A stretch of DNA of 15,730 nt from an uncultured Verrucomicrobiales bacterium. GTDB taxonomy: Bacteria > Verrucomicrobiota > Verrucomicrobiia > Verrucomicrobiales > Akkermansiaceae. The position numbers and the translations under genes are program-made. The first letter of the stretch is position 1; each line of letters starts with the position of its first letter. This document shows, piece by piece, positions 1 to 12,000 of the stretch. The notes beneath the pieces are model-generated. The model ran no database searches. It was not told the origin of the DNA and saw only the letters and a program-made list of their open reading frames with translations. The DNA is taken from positions 1 through 15,730 of the forward strand of contig CALCWC010000075.1 in the NCBI GenBank assembly GCA_937905985.1. The letters run 5' to 3'.

Positions 1-3000
1 TCGTGGGCAAGACGGGTGTCATCAACGTGGGCAGCATCTCCATGAGCACGCCCACCGCCGCCTTTGTGGAGCAGCTCATTGCGCGGGACGGCAGCATCTC
101 CCCCACCGCCACGCAGGCCGTGCTGGCGGGTGATATGCCCATCAACGAGAAAGGCACCATCTCCATCAAGGGCAAGGTGAACGCCCGCGGCACCGCGGAG
201 CTCCGCGCCGGCAAGGTGGAGGTGAAGGACGGCGAGATCAACACCGGCGTGAAGTTCGGCGAGATGGTGAACACCGGCAAACGCAAGGTGGACACCAAGG
301 GCATGAGCATCCAGGGCGGCAAACTGAGCTTCGGCAAGAAGCCCGCCAAGGCGCGCAGGGTGGCCAAGGCGGAGGCCAGGGAGAAAAAGACTGAAAATCC
401 TGAGAAGAAGGCGGATATCGCCATCTTCGCGAATGATGTGCTGGTGGATGCCAGCGCGCTGAACGCAGCCAGCGTTTATATCGACCCGGACACGGCGGAA
501 ATCTTCGGAACCATCAGCGGAGAGTACATGGTGGAGGCGCGCGCCATCATCGCCCACGACCTCAGCGTGAAAGCGGGGGAGACGCTGACCAGCTTCACGC
601 TGTACGCCGCCAACGAGCTGGCGGACGGCACCTATGAGGGCAACGTGAGCATCACCCTCTCCAACAGCAACATTGTGGCGGACGAGCTGAACATCTTCGC
701 CACCGCCACCTCCAACGCCGCGGAAGCCATCGTCTCCATCACCGGCAGCACCCTCAGCGCCGCCGCGCAGGAGGGCGGCTCCCTGAGCATCCTCGCCACC
801 TCCGCGAGCGGCAGCGCGCGCGTGGAAATCAAGGACAACAGCACCCTTTCTGCCACCGGCGGCGTGGACGTAGCGGCGGTGAGCGGGCAGGGCAATGCCG
901 CCGTCACGCTGGGCGTGAATTCCTCCGCCTCCGCAGCCACCGTTTCGATGGCGGCTTCTGCCATCCGCGGCAATGCCGATACAAGCGTGCAGGGCAACAT
1001 CTCCGGCAAAGAGGATGTGACCATCACCGCCTCCACGGGCATGATGTACTCTGATTCCGACGACGACCGGCCGGTTGCCGAGATGGAATTCAAGTCTGAA
1101 GGCGGCGGCAACGCCAAGGTGACCGTGGCCGGGCACGTGGAATCCAAGGGCGCGCTCGCCGTGTCGGCGGTTGCCTTGGGCACCTACGGGGACGCCGAGA
1201 CCGACATCACCGGTTCCGCCGCGCTGAACGCCACGAACACCGAGGAGAAGAAGGTGGGCAACCTGGAATTTGAGCGCAGCGAAGATTTAACCATCCAGGA
1301 GGACGACTCCGAGGAGGCGATAAACGAAAAGCACCAAAAATACCTGGACGCGTATAAGCAATACCTGAACGGCCTGGACAGTGCCACCGCAGCCATCGGC
1401 ACCATAGACATAGCAGCCACCTCCACCGCCGGCAACGCATCTGTCAAGCTGAATCCTTCCACCAGGGTGGAGTCCAGCCTGGCCACCGCCATCAGCGCGG
1501 AGGCCGCCCAGGCCGCATCCGTTGTGCTGGGGGGCAACATCACCGGCGGCGATATCTCCGCCTCTGCCAAGGGCAATGCCGCCACACTGCGCGTGGAGGA
1601 GGCCGGAACACTGCGTGCCAACGCGCACAGGGTGTTTGTGCAGGAAGGCCTGATTGCCTCGGTGGAGGAGAGCGACGGAGAGATTTCTCTGGAGGCCGGA
1701 ACGCATGACGGGGACCAGCCCAATCCCGAGCCGCTTCCGGCAAAGAGGGACGGCGTGCTGCTGGAGGTGGCGGGCACATTGACTTCCAGCCGCGAGACCA
1801 GGGGATCCGGAGGGGACGCCGGCGCCATTTCGCTGGTTTCCGCCGGCAAGCTGGTCATCGGCGAGGGCGCGAGCGTGAAAGCCACCTCCCGCATGGGGGA
1901 GGGCGGCATCATATACCTTGAGGCCCCGGAGTACGATATGCTCGGCAGAGCCTACTGCTTCAATGTGGATGGCGGCGCGGGATCGGGCAGCATTCTCTTG
2001 ATGAATCCCGCAGAGCTGACCGGCGAGAACATCAACAATGCCGACGAGATTTCCCAGGCTTTCATCCAAAAGACACTGGGCATGGACCTTCTCGATGCCG
2101 ACGCGGGAGGAAAGTGGGATTGGACGGGCGGCTTCAGCGCCGTCTCCCTCTCCGGCACAATCAATTTGCAGGCCGATGTGACCGCTACCGTTGGCTCCTC
2201 TCTCATTGCGGACGACACAAAAATCAACTGCAACGGGAATAGCCTGACTCTCACCAATAGCTACGGGGACCATCATGGATATGGCCGCACGATGACCATC
2301 GGCAACAGGGTTTCCATCAACAAGGCCAAAAACTTCACCATCGACTACAATTTCGAGTCGAAGCTGGAAAGCTATTTGAGCACCTATTTCGGCGCTGCCA
2401 CGCAACTGAAGGTGGGAGAGAACTTCAAAGTTGAGGCTACCGGCGATGTCACCATCAAATTGGCCGGTATGTACAATACCGCCATCTCGTTTGGCAAAGG
2501 CGTCGACATTAAGGCGGGCGGGGATGTCACCATCAGCGCCACGACCAGAAACGGCCAGGGGTCCAACATGTTTGCATCTGCCAAGACGGACGTGCTCTCC
2601 AAGATAGTGAAGCTGATACCGGGCATCCAGGATACAATCCCCGCCAAAGTCATTAGCCAAATCGGCATAGTCAAGTTCGATACCGACAAGTTCGTCAAGC
2701 TGTTCGTCAAGTGGGCCAAGGGCAAAACTGTTGGCGACAAGAGTATTGACGGCAAAAGTTTGAATGTCCCGCAAATAGGGGTGCGCGTTTCCCGTGCCTC
2801 CGTCACCTTTGCCGACAACGGAACAACGAAGGAAGGACTCAATGCCGGCACCATCGAGGGTAACAACGTCACCATCGCATCCTCGTCCACTGCCCGCGTG
2901 AGCGGCTTCAAGTCCATGGAGAACGGTTATGCCGGAATTTCTCTCGGCTACATCTACAACAACAGCAAGGTTGACCTGGGCGAACACCTCACCATCACCG

Positions 3001-6000
3001 CCGGGAAATCCAAGGAGGGGGGGAAGGTGTCCGTCACCAGCACCACCAAGAGCACGGTGAGTTTGCAAAACGTGTACACCAGCGACAACAAGACGGCTTC
3101 CGTGGGTGTGCTGCTCTCCGCGGGAAACGACTACAACACCCTGAACATAAACGATAGCGTGCAGATAAACGCTGCAAGTGACATCAAGATTGGCACCAAA
3201 AGCACCATCGAGGCCAAACCCTTCATGTCCATGAGCTCGGGAGATGAGCAGAAGGTGGAGTTGGCCGAGCTGCCGGAGGGAGACACCGGAGAAAATGAAG
3301 ATAACGACACCTCCGGGCGCGGCTCTGTCATGGTTGGCATGAATCTGCTGGTACATGAGAACAAGGCAACCGTCAACGGCAAGCTCACATCCACCAGTGG
3401 AAACATCGACATAAAGTCAGAGGATGTAATCACATCGACCCTGACCATGAGCGCCAGCACCAAAAACACTATTGTGAAAAAATCCCAGGATGATCCGCGG
3501 AAGGGGGAGGCGATGGAGTTCGTGAGGGATGTTTTCGCCAAATGCATTACCCTAAACCTGGGACCTATTAATATCATCGGAGACCTGGACGCAGATACAG
3601 TGAAGGCCTTTGCGGAATATAAAGGGATTCTTCGACTCATCCCGACCATAGGCAAGTATGAAAACAAAACCAAGAATTTCTATAAGGAACTTGCCGGATT
3701 CCAAAACCGGGAAGAAGCGGCGAAGTTTTGTTTTGATGTCGCCATTGCCGCCGATATAGTCATCTCGAACAACACCTTGTTCTTCGGCGGCAAGGCGGAG
3801 GCCAAGAAAGGCTCCGTCACGCTGGGCGCCACCTCATCCATAGAGGCGGCCTGCGGCGCAGAGACCTCCATTTTGGGTGTACCCGCCGAGAACGCGGTGT
3901 GCGTATCCTTGTCGGTGCCGGTGGTTTCCGGCACCACCAAGGCGCAAATCGGCGAGAAAGCCACCATCACGGCAGGCGGGAATATCAGTGTCAATTCCGC
4001 CACGAAACTGCCGATGTCTTTGGACGCTGTGGGGTGGAGAGACTGGCTCAAGGCTGTGCAGAACACAGGCAAGGACCGCCCCGCCGATTTCATCAAGGCC
4101 GTGCGCGGATCGCTCTTGTATCTCAGCAGCTACCAAGACAACGGGGAATTCGGGGTCCTGGACTCCCTGACCTCGTCGCATGCCTCCACCTACATAGGCA
4201 AAACGGGTGCACGCGAAGAATCGGCCACGGCTGGAGCCGGGGGGCTGGTGGTGGATGTACGCAACCTCTACACCACAACAGTTGTAGGAGACGGGGCGGT
4301 GCTCACGGCGAACGGCGATATCAACCTCACTTCCTCCGCCCAGGGCAAGCAGGCCACCGTTGCCGGAAAGCTTCCCGTCTACCTGACCCTGTCTTTCCCG
4401 CCGTACCAGTCCTCGCTGTCGGCGGATAACGGCTACGGTGCCTCGTTAATCGTGGGGAAGAAGTCTCTCAACACCGTCACCTATGTGGGTGCGGCCACGC
4501 TGAATGCGCACGGCCTGCATGTGGATGCCACGGGAGACGCCTTCATGCTGGAAATGAGCCTTGGCAGCATCTTTGGCGCCAGCGGAAATGCCGCCCAGGG
4601 CAGTGTCAACATCATTCTGGAGGACAAGATGACCGTCAGCGAAATCAGCGGCGGCGCCACCGTCACCCTCACGGGTGATTCGCAGACCAGCCACAAGGGA
4701 AGCGTTACCGCCACGGACAAGAGCACCCTGCTGAACCTTGCCGGCTTGTTTTCCGGCGGCGACGGCAGCGCCGCCGTAGGCGCGGGGGTGGCCGTCACGG
4801 TCAACAAAGCCTTCACCTCAGCCATGCTGGGCAACCAGCTTGCCATCGACAAGAAGTTCGAGGATACTTGGAAATACATGGTGGGCGATCCAGCCAAGAC
4901 CTTCGTGAGCAATCAAGCCATCACCCTGAATTTGGGGAATGGCTGGAATTTCAGCGTTGATGCGCAGAACACGGGGGTTATGGTCAATGTAGGCATAGCC
5001 GGCGCCCTGAAACGCAAGGCCCCGCAGCTGGACGCGCCGGAGCAGGACGAGGATGAGAATGAGGAAAACGGCGCCACCGTGACCGGCACCGTGGCCGCCA
5101 ACGTGGGCGTGATTTTCAACGCGTCTGATGTTGTCGCCAGGCAGAACAAGGTCAATGCCACAACTATTGCTGTGGGCACCACCCCTTACTACAGCGACAT
5201 CACCACCAAGGCAACGGAAAAAACCACCATCGTCTCTGTTGCGGCGGATGCCGCCATCAACGCATCGGGGAAGAGGGACACGCTCACCATGGCAGGTGCC
5301 CTGTCTGTCAACATCGGGAGAATGAATACCACAGCCAACGTCACGGATTGCAACTACACGCCGAATCTGGCAAAACCGTTCGGCAAGTTCAAAGTCGACG
5401 CGAGCAACACCTCCACGGTGGTGGCGGTGGATGTGGCGGCGGGAGCGGGTGCCGCCACCGCCGGCATTTCTGCCGGAACCGCGTTCAACCGTTTGACCGG
5501 CAACACGACTTCCCTCCTTTCCGGGGGCAGCGTCACATCGAACAACGTATCCGTCACCTCGCTCACAGACATGGCATCCTTCTCCTTCACGCTGGGATTA
5601 GGGGTGAATATGAAGTTGACCATCAATGCCCGTGGCGAAAGTGTAAACAGAGATGAAAACGGCGGAACAAGCAACGGTGAGGACCTGGCAGACGCGAGCA
5701 TACGCGAAGAGCTCGAGGCCGCCATGGCCAGGAACGATGCGGATAAGAACGAAAAGAACTTTCAATCGGGGGAACTCCTCAATAATGGCAAAAAGTCGGA
5801 TTCCAACGAGGAAGACCTGGAGGACTGGGCAGTAATCGGCGAAGAAATCGGGGAAACTTTACCCGAAATGCTGGATGACAATGGCGTGGCCTTCGACGCC
5901 GGCGCGGCCATTGCCCGCAATGTGCTGACCATGAACAGCTCCGCCATAGTGGAGGGCTGCACTGTCACCACGCCCGGGGAGCTGGAAGTCACGGCGACCG

Positions 6001-9000
6001 ACACCTCCGTCATCACCGCCATCAGCCTTGGCGGCGGGATAGCGAAGGGAAACGGAACCACCATCGGCTCGGGCGGCGTGTTCACCTTTGCGCCTGTGAA
6101 CTCCACCACTACTGCGGCCATCCGCCAGAAGGAGGGGGTGACAGGCAAGCTGGCCATTGAGGCCGGCAAGCTGACGCTGCACGCCAAGGACAACCACCGC
6201 GTGCGCCTGTGGAGTTTCGGCGGCGGATACGGCGAAACCGCCGGAATCGGCCTGGTGATGGCCTGGGGCAGTTTCTCCGGTGCCCTCACCCTGGCGGAGA
6301 TCAACAACGTGGATGCCAAGATAAAGAGCCCTGATGCCAAGATAAAGAGCACTGCGGACATCCTGGCCTCCTCCGACCTGTCCACCACGTTCATTTCCGC
6401 CGGGGCCTCCGGCAGCGCGGGCGATGGTGCCTATGTCGCCATCACCGGCATGGTCAACATCATGAAGTTCAACAACCAGGTGATCACCCGGATCAAGGAC
6501 AGCAACCTGACCATCTCCGATAAGGACGGCACCTTCAAGGCGCTCTCCGCGAGCAATCGCACGTTTACGGACGGCGTGGGCGCTGTTGCGTTCCGCGCGA
6601 GCCAGGGCTCACCCGGTGTGGGCGCGGGAGCGGCGGTTTCCCTTGTGTACGTGGGCGGCAGCGGGGCCGGGGAATCCAACCTGACGGAGATGATGGTGGA
6701 AAAGAGCACCATCAACAACAGCGGCACCACGGAGCTTCTGGCAAAGAGCACCACCCGTGGAACCGCGGCGGGGCTCAACACATCCGTTGCGGCGGGCGGC
6801 ACCCTGTTCGGCCTTGCCGGTAGCGGCAGCTTTACCTGGATGACCGATTACTCCTTCACCCAGGTGGACATCAAGGACTCCTTCTTCAACAAGCGCGACA
6901 AGGCGGTGGAGGCAGATAAAGACGCCACCATCATCGCGGATGCCTCCAGCAGCAGCGACCTCACCTTCGGATTCGGCACCCTGGCCCTGCAAATCGGCTC
7001 CAAGGCGAAGCCCGGCGCTGCCGTGGGCGCCAGTTTTGCCGCACTGAAGGACAATGCCACCACGGCGGCCACCATGGTTGGCGGCGGTGTGGGCGATACC
7101 GCGGGATTCTACCTGCACGCTGCCGGTAAGGCGGACCTGGCCGCCCTCGTCATCGGCGGCGCCGCGTCCGGGATGGTGGGCGTCGCCGGCGGCGGCCTCA
7201 CAGGCACCATCAACCACCAGGTCACCGCCTACATGGAGGATTCCGTTGTAAACATGGACGGGGCCCTCACCATTGCGGCCGACAACACCTCCAACGTGGG
7301 CAAGGGCAAGGGCACCCGCTTCACGATTGCCAACGGGGCTCTGGGCTTGTTCGGCGGCAGCGCCGGCGTGGATGTCTGCATGATCAATGTCACGGACACC
7401 GTGCTGGCCAAGGCGCACAATGTGAGCGTGCATTCCGGTTCCATGGATGTGCTTGCGAACGAGTACAGCAGCGCGGATGCCGTCTCGGTCAATGTGGCGG
7501 GCGGCCAGTTCGCCGGGCTCAACGTGAGCGTTGGGCGCGTGGTGCTGCGCGGCGTGGCGGAGGCCGCTGTCACGGCAAACAAGAACAAGACTACAGATGG
7601 GGCGCTTGTGGGCATCACCACCAAAAAGGCCGGCGCGAGTACCGGAGACAATGGTATTATCGGCAGCTCCAGCGGGGATTTGAACGTCATGGCGAACAAC
7701 GAACAATGGCTGCGCTCGCACCTGTGGCTCTTCTCCGTTACTGTGAATCCGAAACTGCCGTCGGTGGCCGGCAACGTCTGCGCCAATTCAATCAACCTGG
7801 CAGGCACGGCCAATGCCATGATAAAGGGGGACATGCCCCTCACCCTGGGCGGCGATCTGGACATTGCGGCGAATACGAACAGATATCTCACCAACACCAC
7901 CGTGCCGGTTTCCGCCGCCATATCCCTGTTTGGAGTGGGTGCCAACCTGGATTTCAATGTCATGCGCGTCTCGAACAACACCTCTTCAGAGACCGAGCAA
8001 CAAATAAAGGATGCGGCGGCAAAGATCGACGATGAAATCAAAGGCATCGCCGCGCTGATCAAAAACGCCAACATCAAGCTGACCGACGATGGCAAAGTGG
8101 ATCTCGGTACTGATGTCGGAACCGCCATGGGCGATGCCGAAAGGGCAATAAACTCAATATCGAAAGAACCGCAGACCTCCGCCGTGCTCGACCTGGGCGG
8201 GAAGGATGCCACAGGCAATCCTGTGGCGGGAACCGCCAATGTGGCCGGCGATGCCGTCATCCTGGCCAAGGACACCATCAAGACAGAGCCGGTCACGGTC
8301 AACGTGACGGGGGGCATGCTGGCTGTCGGTGTCCATTCCATTGGGATAGACTTGGCATCCACGGTGAAAACCACAGTCAACAACACCATTCTCAATACCC
8401 AAAAAGGCGACATCTTCATAGACGCGGTGCAGGACCACGGCGATGTTTTCCGCAATGTGGGAGTGACCGTGGGAGCCGGGGCGGTAGTGGTCTCCAAGCA
8501 CAATTGGAAGGACACCGCCACCACTACAATCAAGCTGGAAGGCAAGACAAAGCTGAATGCCGGCGGTTCTGTCGCCATCGCATCGGATTCCTCAATCCAT
8601 GAGGATTACCAGCACGTCAATGTCGCCGTGTCCGGTCTCAATGTGGCCTTCGTCACCCCCACCTTCACCCAGAACGACACCAACACCATCACCTTGGGCG
8701 AAGGTGTCTCCATCACGGCGGCCGGCGATGTCACCATCAAGAACAAAACCACCAGCAATTTCATATCCAAGATTTACGATGCCACGTTGCAAATTGCTGC
8801 CGCCGGTGAAGTGCGGAGCGAATCCTCGCTGACCTCAAATCAAAACCTGACGACAGGCGAGGGAGTCGCCATCACGGGGTCCTCCGTCAACATCCTTCAG
8901 GAAGGCAAGCGCACAATCAACATGGAGACGCTCCACCTGGCCGTCAGCGGTTTGAAAGTTTCCTTCCCGTTCACAACCATAATAGACACGGTGGAGGCCA

Positions 9001-12000
9001 CCCTGAGCATCGGGAACGGGAACACGATTGCCGCCACGGGCGGCGCTCTCACCATTGCCTCGGATATCACGAGCAAAACCACCCTCTCCTTCGCGGGTGT
9101 CAACGCCGGTGGCCTGAGCATTACGCAGGCAGGGAACAATTTCCTGGAAGATATCGAGAACGAGACGAAGTTGGGCAACAATGTCGTGCTCCGGGGGAAG
9201 ACGATGACCGTTCGCGCCACCAACTCCCACACGGCTGATATGACCGGCTTCAACATGGTGACTTCCCTTATCAGCGCCGACAAGCTCACCACATGGAGCG
9301 GGGGCGGCGTCTCCAGCGATGTCACCATCGGCACGGGGTTTGACGCCGCAGGCGATTCGCTTACCCTGGAGGCGAGCAATACGGACCAATACATCTACAC
9401 CGGCAGGAAAGTTTCCATATCTTTGTTGCTGAGCCCGTTCGGCAAAAATGAGTTCTCTGCATGGGGGGACTCCAAGGCTGCCGTCACCCTGGCCGGCGGC
9501 AAAATCGATGTCAAGGACTTCAACGCCAAGGCAACAACGGATGTATCCCTTGTCATTTCCCAGATTTTGGCTGGCGGCAGTCTCACGGTTGATGTGAACA
9601 TCGGCGCAATCGCGGAAAATCTAACCCAGACCGCCGATGTGACCCTGGGTACGGATTCCAACCAGCTGGATATCCTGACGGACAACGCCAGCATCACCGC
9701 CCACAACAAGCACCGCATCGGCCCCATGGAGGGTGAGAGCTCCCTGGTGGTCGGCGCAGGCTTCGGTGCCCTGTCCGGCAATTCCAAGGGTGAGGCCGAT
9801 GCCAAGCAAACCATCACCGCCACGGTGACGCTGGGCAAGAACGCCAAGCTCCGGCGCCGCGCAGATGCCGCGCACTACATGCAGTGGCAGGACTACCGGA
9901 CAGTCATCTCCGCCACCAACGATGTGGAGAACGACATGATGATCAAGCTGACCTCCGCCGGCTTTCTGAACGCCAACTGCACGGTCACCACAAACGATGC
10001 CACCACCGCCACGGCCACGCTCAACCTCAACGGCACCATCGACTCCTGGGGAGACACCGAGCTCACCGCCTACTCCCACGTGAAGCACTATATGGTCAAC
10101 TCCGTGACGGGCGGAGCGGTTATCCCCACGTTCCACTCCTGGGTCAAAAACACCATCAGCACAACGGACTCGGTGAACATCAACGGCGCCGTGGAGTCCA
10201 TCGGCGACATCACCATCCAGGCCGGCAGCACCGCCGGCCGGTACAAGATGGTGGATGGCAACACCGTGCTGGGCGGCGACGACGACACGAACCGCACCAT
10301 CTACAGATGGGGCGCGGGGGCGGCCGACATATCCAACAAGCGCAATGAAAATCTCAACATCAACGACAATGTGCGCGCCGGCGGCGAGCTGATCATCAGC
10401 AACGACAGCTCCGCCAACACGCTGCGCAAACCCTTCAAGAAGACGGGAACGTCTGCCGACTACGCAGATGCCTCCGTTAACACGGCGGCAAACGTGACGG
10501 GCAGCGTCACCCTGGGGAGTGGAGCCGAGCTCTATGCCGGCCTGAGTTCCGCCGTCTCCCTGGGCTTCTATGTCATCGGGGGGCAATTGACCCCTGTGAT
10601 GACCTCCGCGCAGAAGATACTCGACGGCAGCACGCAAGAGGACGGGGTTTGGGTGGCAAGCGGCAGTGAGATGCTGCAGCCGCTCTACAGAATCGGCAAG
10701 GAAAACGACAGGGAGCGCCTGTATGTCAATCCGCTCACGCTCCCGGGCATGGCATTCCGCATAGAGACCAAGGCCGCTCAGAGTGTCTTTAGCGGCAAGC
10801 TCAACAGCCCCGGAAGGCACGGCGTGGATATTCTCTTCGCCGATTCTTGGATGGGCGATGCACAGACCGAGGGCGTGACGCTGCGCGGGTATGAAACCGG
10901 GCTCATCTTCAACCGCCAGGCGGTGAAGGATGCCGTGAAATCCTGCGCCGAACTCAACCTGTACCTCAAAGAGGGCGTCTCCATCCGCAGCCTGGCGGCG
11001 GGCAACCTCTACATCACCGGCAGGTACGAGTTCCCGTACAGCACCTTCTTGGCCAAGAGCGAGCACGACCTCGTTGTATCGGGTAGCGTGAACTGCGGCA
11101 ACATTGTGTTTGAAGCCGGCGGCAACTATAAGTTCGACGACAAGGACAAGGACTTGAATCTGTACGGCCCGCAGGCCATGTACACCGGGCTGATGGAGCA
11201 ATGGGAATCCAGCATTCCAGGCAAGATCAGCAAGCATGCGCAAGATGTGGTGAACAGCAGCGGCAGGGGCGGAAAATCGGGATGGGACAACAATCCCAGC
11301 CTGTACAAGCCCGAGGACCCGTACACGCATACATACTCTGCCACGGATGTGAGCAAGGCTATCCCGGCCAGGGATCCCAAGGCCCCCACTGCCAAGGGCT
11401 CCATCAGCGCTTCCGGAACGGTGTCCATTCTCGCCAAGGTCGTTGATATCAACGGAGAGATATACAGCGGTATCGCGAACTCCGACATGGTCATCAAGAA
11501 CGACTTCAAGGTGCTGGCGCCCGACGGCAAGACCCTCCTTACCCGCACGGAGGCGGACGCCCTGTACAAGCAGGAGGGTTTCAGCGTCTTTAAGCTGGAC
11601 GGCTACACGGGGGTCTCGCTCACATACGATGCGAAGAACAAGAGCATCTCCCTCAACAGCCTCTCCACCCTGGAGTGCGGCATCACCATTGACGGCATCA
11701 TTGTCAACTCCAATCCCACCGGTGCCGCCGGTCTCCATGTCGCCGGCAGCTGCCGCGATATCAATATCGACAACCAGACCGGCCTGGACCTCAACATCGG
11801 CAATGTGGATCTCACTACAACAAAGTCTTCCGGCATTACCCTGATCAACAGGGGCACCGGGGAAACCACCACCTATACGCCGAACGCCCAGGGGGAATGG
11901 GTATGCCAAGTGCAAAAGACCGGCGCCACCACCTCCACCACGCTCGGCCTGGGGGCCCAAACAACCGTATATGACAGCACCGCTAATTACCAGGTGTTGC

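Larger units (their letters stand above)
414..2582 (+). other. First beta-solenoid shaft segment with short inserts
   Basis: A chain of short strand-turn units. Matching strands LNIFATATS (687), LSILATSAS (783), VDVAAVSGQ (864), VTITASTG (1017) and LAVSAVAL (1155) recur at 27 to 51 residues and often continue into a Gly/Asn/Ser turn then a strand such as VSITGS or VEIKDN. At 1803-1919 there is a GSGGDAG...SVKATS...GEGGIIYL block, resembling the 'GGDGG-x-I...G.I.A.GG' pattern of filamentous-haemagglutinin repeats. Two short non-solenoid insertions (1050-1100 and 1266-1379) are listed separately. From about 2000 to 2300 the units become less regular, with strands NLQADVTATVG and SLTLTNSYG. A clear unit reappears at 2436-2470 (TGDVTIKLAG) and 2514-2540 (GGDVTISA). 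Role: structural stalk, by family analogy. Confidence 0.75.
4176..7985 (+). repeat. Gly/Ala-rich LktA-type repeat region
   Basis: About 1,270 residues of diverged repeats. Each unit has a strand such as GDINLTSSA (4314), GLHVDATGD (4512) or ATVTLTGDS (4656), then a segment rich in small residues, e.g. AAVGAGVAVTVNKAF (4770), VDVAAGAGAATAGISAG (5427), PGVGAGAAVSLVYV (6612), VGVAGGGLTG and NGALGLFGGSAGVDV (7332). These alternate with Asn/Asp turns and labels such as AYMEDSVVNM. Unit length is irregular; three consecutive strands at 4320, 4515 and 4662 are 65 and 49 residues apart. Such 'VGAGVAV' segments recur in LktA-family adhesins and probably form stacked strands with tightly packed small side chains. 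They are not membrane segments. An acidic loop (5031), a large charged insertion (5631) and a 21-base tandem duplication (6312) interrupt the pattern. Confidence 0.7.

Noticed and set aside
1287..3356. A 689-codon open frame on the minus strand
   Set aside because: Same reason: it mirrors the coding frame, shows no recognisable domain and has no gene-like spacing.
4740..7600. Gly/Ala/Val-rich stretches that could be scored as transmembrane helices
   Set aside because: They alternate with Asn/Asp turns at repeat spacing and are too rich in Gly and small residues. In this family they are solenoid strands of a secreted passenger.
7229..8578. A 449-codon minus-strand frame that looks hydrophobic and Ser/Thr/Ala/Pro-rich
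   Set aside because: It is the complement of Gly/Ala/Asp/Asn-rich coding sequence, and spans the insert/array boundary at 7986-8175 with no sign of a real gene.
8175..9860. A CRISPR array or DNA tandem-repeat satellite as explanation for the periodicity
   Set aside because: Units are 156-168 bases, conserved in protein pattern but not in DNA, with no identical direct repeats or unique spacers, and lie in an intact reading frame.
9884..10348. A + strand shifted frame of 154 codons rich in His, Arg and Gly
   Set aside because: It is an out-of-frame reading of repeat DNA with biased composition. The main frame continues through it with solenoid motifs GDTELTA and GDITIQA.
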